DNA from: Rhizomonospora bruguierae
Lineage (GTDB): Bacteria; Actinomycetota; Actinomycetes; Mycobacteriales; Micromonosporaceae
DNA length: 53,107 nucleotides
NCBI RefSeq assembly: GCF_018397995.1
Contig: NZ_BBQH01000042.1
Span: forward strand, 1-53,107
Direction of reading: 5' to 3'
Position numbers and translations under genes: made by a program. The notes below the pieces were generated by a model that was given only the letters and a program-made list of their open reading frames with translations, was not told the DNA's origin and ran no database searches. Shown one piece after another: positions 17,326-25,267 of this stretch; the first letter of the stretch is position 1, and each line of letters opens with the position of its first letter.

Positions 17326-17448
17326 CTGGTCAGTGACCGGGATGAGATGCCTGATGGACCGGGCGGCGGGGGATAGGGGCCACTCGGCCGGGTCGGTGTC
17401 GGGCCCGTTGTCGGCACGGCGAGCCGGACGAGAACAATCACGGGGCCG

Positions 17449-17595
17449 GAGCGCGAGTCGCTGCGTTGGCCGCCGGAGCGGCTGGCCGGCACGTTCCTCA
17501 GTGTGTTGTTCTCCCGCGGCCGGCCGCCCGGTGAGGACGGCCGGCTCGAACCGGCCGAACTGGCGGACCTGTTCCTCAACGGCGCGTTGCGGTGA
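17449..17595 (+). pseudogene. C-terminal fragment of a TetR-family regulator
   Basis: The frame reads ERESLRWPPERLAGTFLSVL, then FSRGRPPGEDGRLEPAELAD and LFLNGALR before TGA at 17593-17595. This is the typical end of a TetR ligand-binding domain (...LADLFLNGALR). Upstream, the frame reaches a stop at 17374-17376 with no DNA-binding domain, so the N-terminal two thirds are gone. It is not expected to be functional. Confidence 0.6.
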
Positions 17596-17631
17596 CCGTT
17601 TCCCTCCCCGCCGGGGATCCGGGTTCCCGCG

Positions 17632-18003
17632 TCAGCCGGTCGGTTCCAGCAGCGACTGGTAGTAGGCCACCTTGCCGCGGATGTGTTGCTGTTGTGCGCG
17701 CAGGTGTGCGATCTGCGCCTCGACCTGCCGGTCGTGCTCCTCCAGCAGGTCGATCCGCTCGCGCAGGGTCGCGTCGCCGGCCCGCGCCAACTCGGCGTAC
17801 CGGAGCATTCGGTTGATCGGCATGCCGGTGTCCCGTAGGCAGCGCAGGATGCCGAGCCAGGACAGGTCGTCGTCGGTGAAGATCCGCTTTCCGCCGGCGG
17901 TGCGGGCGATGTCGTCGAGCAGGCCGATCCGCTCGTAGTAGCGCAGCGTGTCCAGGCTGAATCCGGTCTTTTCGGCGACCTGTCCCGGCGAGTAGCGGTC
18001 CAT
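17632..18003 (-). CDS. MerR-family transcriptional regulator
   Basis: 123 residues. The N-terminal MerR winged helix is complete (YSPGQVAEKTGFSLDTLRYYERIGLL, then RIFTDDDLSWLGILRCLRDTGMP). It is followed by a dimerisation coiled coil (LLEEHDRQVEAQIAHLRAQQ) with no Cys metal site, which places it among aldehyde- or small-molecule-responsive members rather than metal sensors. It is divergent from an EamA transporter gene across an inverted repeat and is the likely regulator of that gene. Confidence 0.9.
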   Translation of the reverse strand: MDRYSPGQVAEKTGFSLDTLRYYERIGLLDDIARTAGGKRIFTDDDLSWLGILRCLRDTGMPINRMLRYAELARAGDATLRERIDLLEEHDRQVEAQIAHLRAQQQHIRGKVAYYQSLLEPTG

Positions 18004-18036
18004 GGCGGCAACCGTGCCACAGGCCGCGGCGGGTTC

Positions 18037-18051
18037 GTACCCGCGGGGTAC
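18037..18051. promoter_or_regulatory. Inverted repeat, possible MerR operator
   Basis: GTACCCGCGGGGTAC has perfect 6-bp arms (GTACCC/GGGTAC) around 3 bp and sits 34 bp upstream of the merR start, in the divergent gap with the EamA gene. MerR proteins bind such dyads between -35 and -10 elements; I could not fix those elements here. Confidence 0.4.
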
Positions 18052-18198
18052 GGTACCGCCGTGCCATACGCGATTCTCCCCCCGCCCGTCCGCTAAGGGC
18101 GGCGCTTTTGCGCGATCCGCCGGCCGGCGCCACGCCGCCCGGCGGTCGCTCGTCGCCCGTGTCCGGTCCGATCGGTGGCGACGAGGTGGGAGACGTGT

Positions 18199-19125
18199 GT
18201 GTCTGTTCGTATCGTTCCCGGGCCGGTGGCCCGGGGTTTGCTGGCGGTCGCCGTGGCGGCGGCCGCGTGGGGTACCGGCGGTGCGGTCGCGGCGGTGCTC
18301 TATGCCGGGGCGGGTCTGGGTCCGCTCGCGGTGTCGTTCTGGCGTTTCGTGGGTGGTGCGTTGCTGCTTGCCGCCGCCCGGGCGGTTCTGCGTCCGTCTG
18401 GTGGCGGCAGCCCGTCGGTGCGGCGCCTGGTGGTGACCGGCGCCGGGTTGGCGGTTTACCAGACCGCGTATTTCGCGGCGGTCCGCGATGCGGGGCTGGC
18501 GCTGTCAACGATGGTGACTCTCGGCGCGGGGCCGGTGCTGATCGCGGTGGGCGCGCGGGTGGTGGCGGCGGAGCGGCTGAGCCGGGCGGGTTCGGTGGCG
18601 GTCGCCGGGTCCCTGGTGGGCCTGGTGCTGCTCGTTAGCGGCAGCGGCGGCGATGGTGTGCGGGTGGACGCGGCGACGCTGCGCGGTATCGGGTACGCGT
18701 TGCTGTCCGCGACCGGGTACGCGGCAACGACGGTGCTGACCCGCCGCCTGGACCGGGCGAGCCCGTCCGACCCGTACGCGGTGGCGATGGGCGGGTTCGT
18801 GGTCGGGGCGGTGTGCCTGCTGCCGCTGGCTTTCGCCGAGGGGTTCCTGCCGGGCCGGGGCGCCGGGTGGTCGTCCCTGGTGCTGCTGGGTTACCTGGCG
18901 GCGGTGCCGACCGCGCTCGCGTACGGGCTGTTCTTCGCCGGTCTGGCCGCGGTGCGGGCGACGACCGCGTCGGTGGTCGCGCTGCTGGAGCCGTTGACGG
19001 CCGCGGTGATCGCGGTGTTGCTGCTCGGTGAGCGGCTCACGCCGGCGGTGGTGGCCGGTGCGGTGGTGCTGCTTGCCGCGGTCGTGGGGCTGGCCGTTGA
19101 CGAGCGGCGCGCCGCGACCGTCTGA
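18199..19125 (+). CDS. EamA/RhaT-family (DMT) permease
   Basis: 308 residues with ten hydrophobic segments in two EamA repeats (first WGTGGAVAAVLYAGAGLGPL, second starting ATLRGIGYALLSATGYAATT). The family exports metabolites or drugs by proton antiport. GTG 18199 has GGGAGA at 18188-18193; the upstream in-frame GTG at 18175 does not. The gene is divergent from a MerR regulator, so induction by its own substrate is likely. The substrate cannot be told from sequence. Confidence 0.9.
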   Translation: MSVRIVPGPVARGLLAVAVAAAAWGTGGAVAAVLYAGAGLGPLAVSFWRFVGGALLLAAARAVLRPSGGGSPSVRRLVVTGAGLAVYQTAYFAAVRDAGLALSTMVTLGAGPVLIAVGARVVAAERLSRAGSVAVAGSLVGLVLLVSGSGGDGVRVDAATLRGIGYALLSATGYAATTVLTRRLDRASPSDPYAVAMGGFVVGAVCLLPLAFAEGFLPGRGAGWSSLVLLGYLAAVPTALAYGLFFAGLAAVRATTASVVALLEPLTAAVIAVLLLGERLTPAVVAGAVVLLAAVVGLAVDERRAATV

Positions 19126-19140
19126 CCGGGGCTGGGGATG

Positions 19141-19188
19141 CCGAGCGGCGGGGTGGCGGCCAGCGCCGCCCACCCCGCCGTGTCTCGG
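19141..19188. terminator. Strong hairpin terminator after the EamA gene
   Basis: GGCGGGGTGGCGGC (19147-19160) pairs with GCCGCCCACCCCGCC (19165-19179) with a single bulge and a 4-nt loop, and outer CCGAG/CTCGG arms extend the stem to 19141-19188. There is no T-run. It can serve both the rightward EamA gene and the leftward small ORF, whose stop begins at 19190. Confidence 0.65.
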
Positions 19189-19189
19189 T

Positions 19190-19279
19190 TCAGCGGCGGC
19201 GCTGTCGCAGGCGCAGCCACACGCCGACCGAGCCGATCGCCACGAACAGGATTATCGAGCAGCACAGGGCCTTGAGCAC
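19190..19279 (-). CDS. 29-residue single-span membrane peptide
   Basis: GTG at 19279 opens a 29-codon frame beginning VLKALCCSIILFVAIGSVGV and ending in the basic tail WLRLRQRRR: one transmembrane helix plus a positive end. There is no Shine-Dalgarno sequence, but a TACGAT box lies exactly 6 nt upstream of the GTG, the same spacing as other leaderless genes here, and a terminator follows directly. Two adjacent Cys precede the helix. Function unknown; expression is inferred from the promoter geometry. Confidence 0.45.
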   Translation of the reverse strand: MLKALCCSIILFVAIGSVGVWLRLRQRRR

Positions 19280-19285
19280 CGGCTG

Positions 19286-19295
19286 ATCGTAGGGT
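19286..19295. promoter_or_regulatory. Back-to-back overlapping -10 boxes
   Basis: ATCGTAGGGT contains TAGGGT on the plus strand (19290-19295, 6 nt before GTG 19302) and TACGAT on the minus strand (19291-19286, 6 nt before GTG 19279). Each would give a leaderless mRNA, and the two boxes share two bases. Confidence 0.5.
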
Positions 19296-19301
19296 GCAGG
19301 G

Positions 19302-20084
19302 GTGCGTCTGGCGACCTTCAACCTGCTGCACGGCCGGTCGTTGACCGACGGCCTGGTCGAGCCGGAGCGGCTCGCCGGGGCGGTTGCCGCCCTGGACGCG
19401 GACGTGTTGGGCATCCAGGAGGTGGACCATACCCAGACCCGCAGCGGCAACGTGGACCTCACCGCGCTGGCCGCCGGGGCGCTCGGCGCCGTGGACCACC
19501 GGTTCGCCGCCGCGGTGGTCGGCACCCCGGGGGTGGGGATCCGGGCGGTGACCTCCGAGGAGGACGGCCACGGCGAGCCCCGGTACGGGATCGGCCTGGT
19601 CAGCCGTTTCCCGGTGCGGTCGTGGCACGTCTTCCGGCTGCGCCCGGCGCCGGTCCGTTCGCCGGTGGTGATGGCGGGTCCGCGCGGCGGGCGGCTGTTG
19701 TTCCTGGCCGATGAGCCGCGGGTGGTGCTCGCCGCCGTGGTGGACACGCCGGGTGGCCCGTTGACGGTCGGCAACACCCACCTGTCGTTCCTGCCCGGCT
19801 GGAATGTGCGGCAGTTGCGGCAGGCGGTCGGGTTCCTGCGTACGTTGCCGCCGCCGCGGGTCCTGCTCGGTGACCTGAACCTGCCCACCCGCGCCGTCGC
19901 GTTGATCACCCGGTGGCGGCTGCTGGCCCGGGTGCCCACCTACCCGGCGCCCAACCCGCGGGTGCAACTGGACCACGTGTTGCTCGACCCGCGCGGCGCG
20001 CCGCTGCCACCGGTCGTTTCGGTCGATGTGCCCGAGGCGCCGATCAGCGATCACCGGCCGCTCGTGGTGACCCTGGCGGGTTAG
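19302..20084 (+). CDS. Endonuclease/exonuclease/phosphatase-family hydrolase
   Basis: 260 residues from GTG 19302. EEP-fold motifs are complete: TFNLLHGR, GIQEVDH (Mg-binding Glu), GNTHLSF (His), LLGDLNLP (catalytic Asp/Asn), LDHVLL and SDHRPL (His). Such enzymes cleave phosphodiesters in nucleic acids, lipids or inositol phosphates. There is no signal peptide. The start lies 6 nt after TAGGGT. The substrate is unknown. Confidence 0.9.
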   Translation: MRLATFNLLHGRSLTDGLVEPERLAGAVAALDADVLGIQEVDHTQTRSGNVDLTALAAGALGAVDHRFAAAVVGTPGVGIRAVTSEEDGHGEPRYGIGLVSRFPVRSWHVFRLRPAPVRSPVVMAGPRGGRLLFLADEPRVVLAAVVDTPGGPLTVGNTHLSFLPGWNVRQLRQAVGFLRTLPPPRVLLGDLNLPTRAVALITRWRLLARVPTYPAPNPRVQLDHVLLDPRGAPLPPVVSVDVPEAPISDHRPLVVTLAG

Positions 20085-20087
20085 GGT
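20082..20087 (+). promoter_or_regulatory. -10 box for leaderless GNAT gene
   Basis: TAGGGT, overlapping the TAG stop of the hydrolase gene, is followed by 7 nt and GTG 20095. Confidence 0.4.
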
Positions 20088-20094
20088 CGGTCGG

Positions 20095-20651
20095 GTGCGC
20101 ACCGAACGGCTGATCATGCGGCAGTGGCGGGACAGCGACCGGGGCGCGTTCGCGGCGTTGAACGCCGACCCCGAGGTGATGGAGTGCTTCCCGGCGGTGA
20201 TGACCCGGGAGCAGAGCGACGCGTTCGCCGACCGTATCGCCGCCGGCTTCGCCCGCCATGGCTTCGGTCTGTGGGCGCTTGAGGTCGCCGGCGCCGGCGA
20301 GTTCATCGGCTTCACCGGGCTCCAACCGGTGAAGCTGCCGGTGCGTGGCTACCCCGGGGGCGACGCCGTGGAGGTCGGTTGGCGGCTGGCCCGCCGTGCG
20401 TGGGGCCACGGCTACGCCGCCGAGGCGGCCCGGGAGGCGCTGCGGGTCGCTTTCGACGAGTGGGGCTGCCGGAGGTCGTCTCGGTTACCGCGGTGCGTAA
20501 TGAGCGCTCGCAGCGGGTCATGCGTCGCCTTGGCATGATCCGCGACCCGGGCGACGACTTCGACCATCCCCGCGTACCGGTGGGTCCGCTGCGCCCGCAC
20601 GTGTGCTACCGGCTGACCGCCGACCGGTGGCGGGCCCAGCTCGCCGGTTAG
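20095..20651 (+). pseudogene. GNAT acetyltransferase with a frameshift
   Basis: The frame from GTG 20095 encodes a RimJ/RimL-type GNAT N-terminus (TERLIMRQWRDSDRGAFAAL to RRAWGHGYAAEAAREALRVA, the acetyl-CoA loop) up to FDEWG. It then turns into non-homologous sequence and stops at 20538. The missing C-terminus, LPEVVSVTAVRNERSQRVMR and on to 20651, is in the next frame. The break falls in the run of four G at 20462-20465; five G would restore the frame. It is either a recent mutation or an error in the sequence. The TAG at 20649-20651 overlaps the convergent gene's stop. Confidence 0.8.
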
Positions 20652-21448
20652 CGTGGCGGGCCGGCGGTGACGACTTCGCGGAACCGGTCGAGCGCGCCCG
20701 GGGTGGACAGGTCGGCCGCGTCCGGGCCGCTGATCAGCCAGGTGGCGCCCGCTTCGGCGTACTCGCGCGGGGTGAGCGGCGGCTCCAACGGGACGACCAG
20801 GTCCGCGTCCGGCCCGATCCGCGCCCGCACGGTGGCGATCTGCTCGAGCGTCAGCCCACCCGCGGTGTCGCGGCCCAGCGCGTACACGCCGTCGTAGCGG
20901 GCGGCCCGATCGAGTGGTCGCCGGTGCGGCCAGGTCGCCGCCACCCAGATCGGTGGCCGGGGCGCCTGCACCGGGCCGGGGGAGATCCGCGTCCGCACCC
21001 GGAACCGCTGGCCCTCATGCTCCACCGGGCCGCCGTGCAGCAGCCCCTCCAGCACCTCCAGTGCCTCGTCGAGGGTGTCGCCGCGCTCCCGGTCGCCGCC
21101 CGGCTCCCCGAACGCGGTGAACTCCGAGGCCGGCCACCCGAGCCCCACGCCGACGATCAGTCGCCCGCCGCTGAGGTGGTCCGCGGTGACGATCTCCTTG
21201 GCCACCTTCCAGGGCCGCCGCCGGGCCAGCGGGGTCACCAGCGCGCCGAGCCGGACCTGCCGTGTCGCGGTGGCGATGGCGCCCAGCAGCACCCACGGGT
21301 CGTGCAGGGGCAGGCCGTCCTCGAGGTGGATGTGGTCCCAGACGAAGAACCCGTCCCACCCGGCCCGGTCGGCCGCGACGGCCAGGTCCACGAGGTCGGT
21401 GGGGGCGGCGGTCGGCGGCACCGACAGGGCGAACTTCACCCGTGCCAC
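20648..21448 (-). CDS. LLM-class flavin-dependent (F420-type) oxidoreductase
   Basis: 266 residues from GTG 21448 (an in-frame GTG at 21439 is an alternative). Luciferase-like barrel motifs are VKFALSVPP, GFFVWDHIHLEDG, RLGALVTP, AKEIVTADHLSGGRLIVGVG and RFRVRTRISPGPVQAPRPPI. The family uses F420 or FMN to oxidise or reduce small molecules. It starts one base after the methyltransferase gene's stop, so these two and probably the truncated kinase gene form one operon. Substrate unknown. Confidence 0.9.
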   Translation of the reverse strand: MARVKFALSVPPTAAPTDLVDLAVAADRAGWDGFFVWDHIHLEDGLPLHDPWVLLGAIATATRQVRLGALVTPLARRRPWKVAKEIVTADHLSGGRLIVGVGLGWPASEFTAFGEPGGDRERGDTLDEALEVLEGLLHGGPVEHEGQRFRVRTRISPGPVQAPRPPIWVAATWPHRRPLDRAARYDGVYALGRDTAGGLTLEQIATVRARIGPDADLVVPLEPPLTPREYAEAGATWLISGPDAADLSTPGALDRFREVVTAGPPR

Positions 21449-21449
21449 A

Positions 21450-22214
21450 TTAGCCCCGCCGCCGGCACACGTACCGCCCGTAGAGGCGGCCGTGGTATGA
21501 GGCGTCCACAATGTCGAATCCGGCCGCGTCGAGCATCGGCTCGAACAGCCACCGGTAGGTGCTGAACTCGGTGCGGATGTGCGTGGCGTAGTCCTCGGCG
21601 GTGTATCCCTCGCGGGGGTCGCTCGCCGCGCCGGCGAACCAGTCCGCGAACACCGCCGGTGCCTCACCCGGCCCGAAGTCGTACACCAGGTCGCGGACCA
21701 GCAGCGTCCCGCCCGGGCGCAGCATCCCGGCGATGCGGTGCAGGGCCAGGGCCTTGAAGAAGTCGGGTAGCTGGTGCAGGGCGTTGCGGGTGTAGACCAC
21801 GTCCGCCGGCGGCCCCGGGTGCTCGTAGGTGAGGAAGCCCGCCCGCGTGGCGTCCACATTGGTCAGACCCGCCGCGGCCGCCCGCGCCCGTATCGCGTCG
21901 ATCATCGCGGGGGAGACGTCCACCGCGACGACCCGTCCGGCGTGTGGCGCGGCGGCGAGCGCCAGCCGACCGGTGCCGGCGCCCAGGTCCACCAGCGTGG
22001 CGACCGGGTTCAGCCCGTGCGCCCGCAGGTCCGGCAGGTCACCGGTCGGATCCGTCGCGTCGTCCACCTTCTCGTAGCCGGACTTGCGGTCGTAGCCGGC
22101 CACGTACGCGGCGTCCAGGTGCTCCGCGCCCGCGAACGCCAGTTCATCGACTACCCAGGGTCCCTCGATCACGAGGCTCATCCTGGGGAACGGGCAGGAG
22201 TCCCGCCACATCAT
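21450..22214 (-). CDS. Class I SAM-dependent methyltransferase
   Basis: 254 residues from ATG 22214 (ATGATG; the second ATG at 22211 is possible). Motif I is VDLGAGTGRLALA, then VVAVDVSPAMIDAIRARA, and YTRNALHQLPDFFKALALHR with MLRPGGTLLVRD are the post-motif segments. It resembles UbiE/MenG-like small-molecule methyltransferases, but the substrate is not evident. It lies between the kinase fragment and the LLM oxidoreductase. Confidence 0.88.
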   Translation of the reverse strand: MMWRDSCPFPRMSLVIEGPWVVDELAFAGAEHLDAAYVAGYDRKSGYEKVDDATDPTGDLPDLRAHGLNPVATLVDLGAGTGRLALAAAPHAGRVVAVDVSPAMIDAIRARAAAAGLTNVDATRAGFLTYEHPGPPADVVYTRNALHQLPDFFKALALHRIAGMLRPGGTLLVRDLVYDFGPGEAPAVFADWFAGAASDPREGYTAEDYATHIRTEFSTYRWLFEPMLDAAGFDIVDASYHGRLYGRYVCRRRG

Positions 22215-22258
22215 TTCCCGCCGGGTAAGACGGCGGCTGCGTCGCGTGGCCGGGCGCC

Positions 22259-22828
22259 TCATCCAGTTCGCAGGATTCGGGGGCGCTGGAAGTCGGTGTT
22301 GTCGACAAGGACGCCGGCCCTGTCCTGCGGGGCGCACGCCGCGAAGTAGATCCGCTGGGCCTGGACGTATCGCCGCATGGCGGGATGGTCGGCATCGGGT
22401 TCGGTGCCGTCGCGCACGGCCATGCGTTGGGCCGTGATGGTGAACGGGACATCGAGGAAGACAGACAGGTCCCAGGCGGCTGTCAGCTCGTCGCGGTGCA
22501 GGAACAGCCCGTCGACGATGGGTACCGCCCGGGGTGGGGCGTGCCGCGGTTCGGGGGTGCGGATCTCGTCCGTGGCAAGGTCGTGGGCGGCCGCCCGGTA
22601 GTGCCTGGTCCCGTTCGGTCCGAGCGGGTCGAGGACGTCGGCGCGAAACCGCGCGTAGTTGTAGGAGTCGCGCCAGAAGCCCTCCGGCGACGCGCGGCCC
22701 TGCCGGTAGCGCACGGCGCGGACGTTGTGGAAGTCGTCGAGCGAGATCCGGATGACCGGCCGGTTTCGTTCGCGCAGGGTGGCTGCGAGTTCGTTGGCGA
22801 AGGTGGTCTTGCACGTTCGGTGGCACAT
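22259..22828 (-). pseudogene. Uridine-kinase-like P-loop kinase lacking its P-loop
   Basis: 189 residues starting MCHRTCKTTFANELAATLRE. The rest is a good uridine kinase/phosphoribulokinase-like NTPase (VIRISLDDFHNVRAVRYRQG, SYNYARFRADVLDPLGPNG, VPIVDGLFLHR, DLSVFLDVPFTITAQRM). The beta-strand and Walker A (usually VDGxxGxGKTTF) are missing: only CKTTF remains and both Walker glycines are absent. Upstream in-frame sequence does not restore them. The protein should not bind ATP normally, so I treat it as an N-terminally truncated gene. It is followed after 44 bp by the methyltransferase gene. Confidence 0.65.
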
Positions 22829-23329
22829 GGAACCGCACCCTCTGGCGCTTGTTCGATAATGTGCATTATGTCAACTTCGAGCGTGCGGGGCCCGCCGAGA
22901 CCAGGCCCCGATCCCGTTGGTATCACTGGGCTTTCGCCGGTTGTCCCCCGCGGGTTACTACGCGGGTTATCGGATTGGGAGCGTCGTGTGTGCGAGGCGT
23001 TGCGCCCAGCATCAGCCTGGCGGACCCGGCCCCGGCATTGCCGGCTGCCGCACCGCGGGTGTTAGGAAGCGCCATACCCGCGGCGCTCGTCGGCGTGCCC
23101 ACCTGGGCTGCCGCCATGCACACCGCAGGTGTTTCCGCCACGGAAGCAGAGCAGAGCGCCGTGACGCGCACCTCCACGGTCCGGGTGCGTTGTCACCCGT
23201 GCCGATGGCAAGGGCCCGGATCCCTCGCGGCACAATCAGATCCCGTTGCCGGCGGGTCGATGCGAGGTTGTCGGTGGTTGCTGGTAGACACGGGTCAGCC
23301 AAACAGGTGTACGAGAGGGAGGTGGGTTG
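22829..23329. other. Intergenic region upstream of the DUF6319-like gene
   Basis: About 500 bp without a supported gene. It holds the AT-rich dyad at 22856-22869 and a short direct repeat CGCGGGTTA/CGCGGGTTA near 22950-22970. Open frames here on both strands have no recognisable features. Confidence 0.4.
22856..22869. promoter_or_regulatory. AT-rich inverted repeat
   Basis: ATAATG-TG-CATTAT, with perfect 6-bp arms, lies 28 bp upstream of the kinase fragment start. A minus-strand TTGACA (22874-22869) abuts it. It is strongly AT-rich against the surroundings and looks like a repressor site over a promoter. Confidence 0.4.
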
Positions 23330-24082
23330 ATGGTCGCGCGCGCCGCGGTTCGCGGGCTGTCCACCGAGGATCTGTCCCGCATCCGGGAGCAGCTGTCCGC
23401 CGGGCGCCGGCCGAAGGTGCAGTTCACCGAGGCGGCCGGGCAGATCGCCGGTCAGGTCGGCCAGGTGGTGGAGCTGACCGATCCGGCGGCGTCGGACGAG
23501 TGGGTGGTGGTCCGGTTCGGCCGCGATGAGCTGCCCTTCTCCCCCGCCGACCTGATCGTCGCGCCGCGCGGCGCGGGCCGTGCGGGGTCCCGTGCCCGCA
23601 ACGGGGCCGCGCCCGACGCGCAGCCCGAGGTCTCCGGGCCTGAGTTGCGCCTGACCGAGCCGCCGAAGCCGGAGTCGCCGCGGCCCGAGCCGGGTGGCCC
23701 CGAGTCTTCGGCGTCGGTGCCGCAGCCTAGGGCGGAGAGCTCCCCCGCTCCCCCCGCCCAGGAGGGGAAGCCCGCGGCGCGTAAGGGTGCCCGGGCGGCG
23801 AAGCCGAAGGCGCCGCCGGCGCTCACCGTCACCCTCGCGTACGCCGAGGGCGAGTGGACGGTCGCGGCGCAGCAGGGCAACAAGGTGCTGGCCAAGCCGT
23901 ACGTGGTGCGGCCCGCGGAGGCGATGCGCATGGTCAGTCTGGTGGATGTGCCGGGTGTGCACGAGGCGGTGGAGCAGATTCTCGCCGCGGAGCGGGCGGA
24001 GGCCGAGCAGCAGGCGGAGCGGCTGCGCGCCGAGTTAGCCGAGATCGAGGCCCGGCTGGCCGAGTTGCGCGACGCGGGTTAG
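23330..24082 (+). CDS. DUF6319-like protein with C-terminal coiled coil
   Basis: 250 residues. ATG 23330 follows GGGAGGTGG (about 23317-23325); a TTG just before it is too close to that site. The N-terminus (LSTEDLSRIREQLSAGRRPK, GQIAGQVGQVVELTDP, EWVVVRFGRDELPFSPADL) resembles the actinobacterial DUF6319 family as I remember it. A Pro/Ala/Glu-rich linker (about 90-160) leads to a second small domain (TLAYAEGEWTVAAQQGNKVL) and a Glu/Ala/Arg coiled coil to the end. It is soluble and of unknown function. Confidence 0.6.
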   Translation: MVARAAVRGLSTEDLSRIREQLSAGRRPKVQFTEAAGQIAGQVGQVVELTDPAASDEWVVVRFGRDELPFSPADLIVAPRGAGRAGSRARNGAAPDAQPEVSGPELRLTEPPKPESPRPEPGGPESSASVPQPRAESSPAPPAQEGKPAARKGARAAKPKAPPALTVTLAYAEGEWTVAAQQGNKVLAKPYVVRPAEAMRMVSLVDVPGVHEAVEQILAAERAEAEQQAERLRAELAEIEARLAELRDAG

Positions 24083-24093
24083 GGCGTCGGCTG

Positions 24094-24152
24094 GGCCACG
24101 CCGGGCGGGCCGGACACGGGGGGTTATGTCTGGCCACGCCCGGCGTGGTGCC
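24094..24152. terminator. Long hairpin between convergent genes
   Basis: An arm at 24094-24116 pairs with 24127-24152 over about 22 bp with one or two bulges and a 10-nt G-rich loop. It lies between the convergent ends of the DUF6319-like gene and cydB and fits a bidirectional terminator. Confidence 0.65.
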
Positions 24153-24210
24153 GGCGGCGGATGGAGCTGGCCGCGGCATGGATTTCAGCCTGCGCCCGCC
24201 GCTGCGGGCT

Positions 24211-25254
24211 CTACTCGGGTATGTGGCGTATGTCGACCCGGCGGCGGAACACCCAGTACGACCACGCCTGGTAGGCGACCACGACGGGGGCGCACAGGGC
24301 GGCCGCCCAGGTCATGATGCGCAGGGTGTAGGCGGTGGCGGAGGCGTTGGCGACGGTCAGCGTGCCGGCGGGGTCCAGGGTGGACGGTAGGAGGACGGGG
24401 TGCCGGGCGGCGAACAGCGTGGCCACGGTGGCGGCGATCGCGGTGGCGGTGCCGGTGAACGCCCAGCCCTCCCGGCGGGCGCGCGCGGCGGCGAGGGCGG
24501 CGGCCAGGGCCCCGGCCGCGACGATGGCCAGCGCCACCGCCGCCGGGGCTAGGCCGTCCCGCGTGGTCGCGTCCGCCGGCGGGGCGCCCGGCAGGGTGGA
24601 CGACTGGGCGAGGGTCCAGGCGAGGAAGGGGGCGGCGAGGGCGAGCGCGGCGGTGGCGGCGCGCACCGCGATGCGGGCGGCGCGTGCCCGGATGTCGCGG
24701 GTGGTCTTCAGGGCCAGGAACATGGCGCCGTGCGCCACGAACAGCGCGAGGGTGGTGGCGCCGCCGAGCAGGGCGTACGGGGAGAACAGGTCCAGGGTGG
24801 TGCCGACGAAGTCGTGGTCGGCGTTCAGCGGTACGCCGCGCAGCAGGGTGGCGAAGACCAGTCCCCAGCCGAACGCGGGCACCAGGGAGCCGACGACGAT
24901 CGCGGCGTCCCAGCGGGCCCGCCAGCGCGGGTCGGTGCGCTTGCCGCGGTACTCGAAGGCGACGCCGCGGGCGATCAGCGCCAGCAGGATCAGCAGCAGC
25001 GGGGCGTAGAAGCCGGAGAACAGGGTGGCGTACCACTCGGGGAACGCGGCGAACAGGGCTCCCCCGGCGGTGATCAGCCAGACCTCGTTGCCGTCCCAGA
25101 CCGGTCCGATGGTGTTGATGAGCACCCGGCGTTCCCGGTCGTCGCGGCCGAGGACGGGCAGCAGGGCACCGACGCCGAAGTCGAAGCCCTCCAGCACGAA
25201 GTAGCCGACGAACAGGGCGGCGATCAGCAGGTACCAGGCGGTGGGCAGGTCCAC
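24211..25254 (-). CDS. cydB: Cytochrome bd oxidase subunit II
   Basis: 347 residues with about nine membrane spans. The start MDLPTAWYLLIAALFVGYFVLEGFDFGVG, the segment VLINTIGPVWDGNEVWLITAGGALFAAFPEWYA and SGFYAPLLLIL are diagnostic of CydB. It pairs with CydA 13 bp upstream to form the membrane quinol oxidase that reduces O2 to water with high affinity. cydC and cydD are not adjacent in this window. Confidence 0.96.
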   Translation of the reverse strand: MDLPTAWYLLIAALFVGYFVLEGFDFGVGALLPVLGRDDRERRVLINTIGPVWDGNEVWLITAGGALFAAFPEWYATLFSGFYAPLLLILLALIARGVAFEYRGKRTDPRWRARWDAAIVVGSLVPAFGWGLVFATLLRGVPLNADHDFVGTTLDLFSPYALLGGATTLALFVAHGAMFLALKTTRDIRARAARIAVRAATAALALAAPFLAWTLAQSSTLPGAPPADATTRDGLAPAAVALAIVAAGALAAALAAARARREGWAFTGTATAIAATVATLFAARHPVLLPSTLDPAGTLTVANASATAYTLRIMTWAAALCAPVVVAYQAWSYWVFRRRVDIRHIPE

Positions 25255-25267
25255 GGCGGCGGTCCCT

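Larger units (their letters stand above)
16842..17448. other. Non-coding region upstream of the siderophore operon
   Basis: About 600 bp holding the two CTTCCTAGGATG repeats and the long hairpin, and otherwise no supported gene. The siderophore operon promoter must lie here, but I could not place a convincing -35/-10 pair. Confidence 0.4.

Noticed and set aside
22923-23177. 84-codon minus-strand frame upstream of the DUF6319-like gene
   Set aside because: Ala/Thr-rich with no motif, no ribosome-binding site and no conserved-looking segment.
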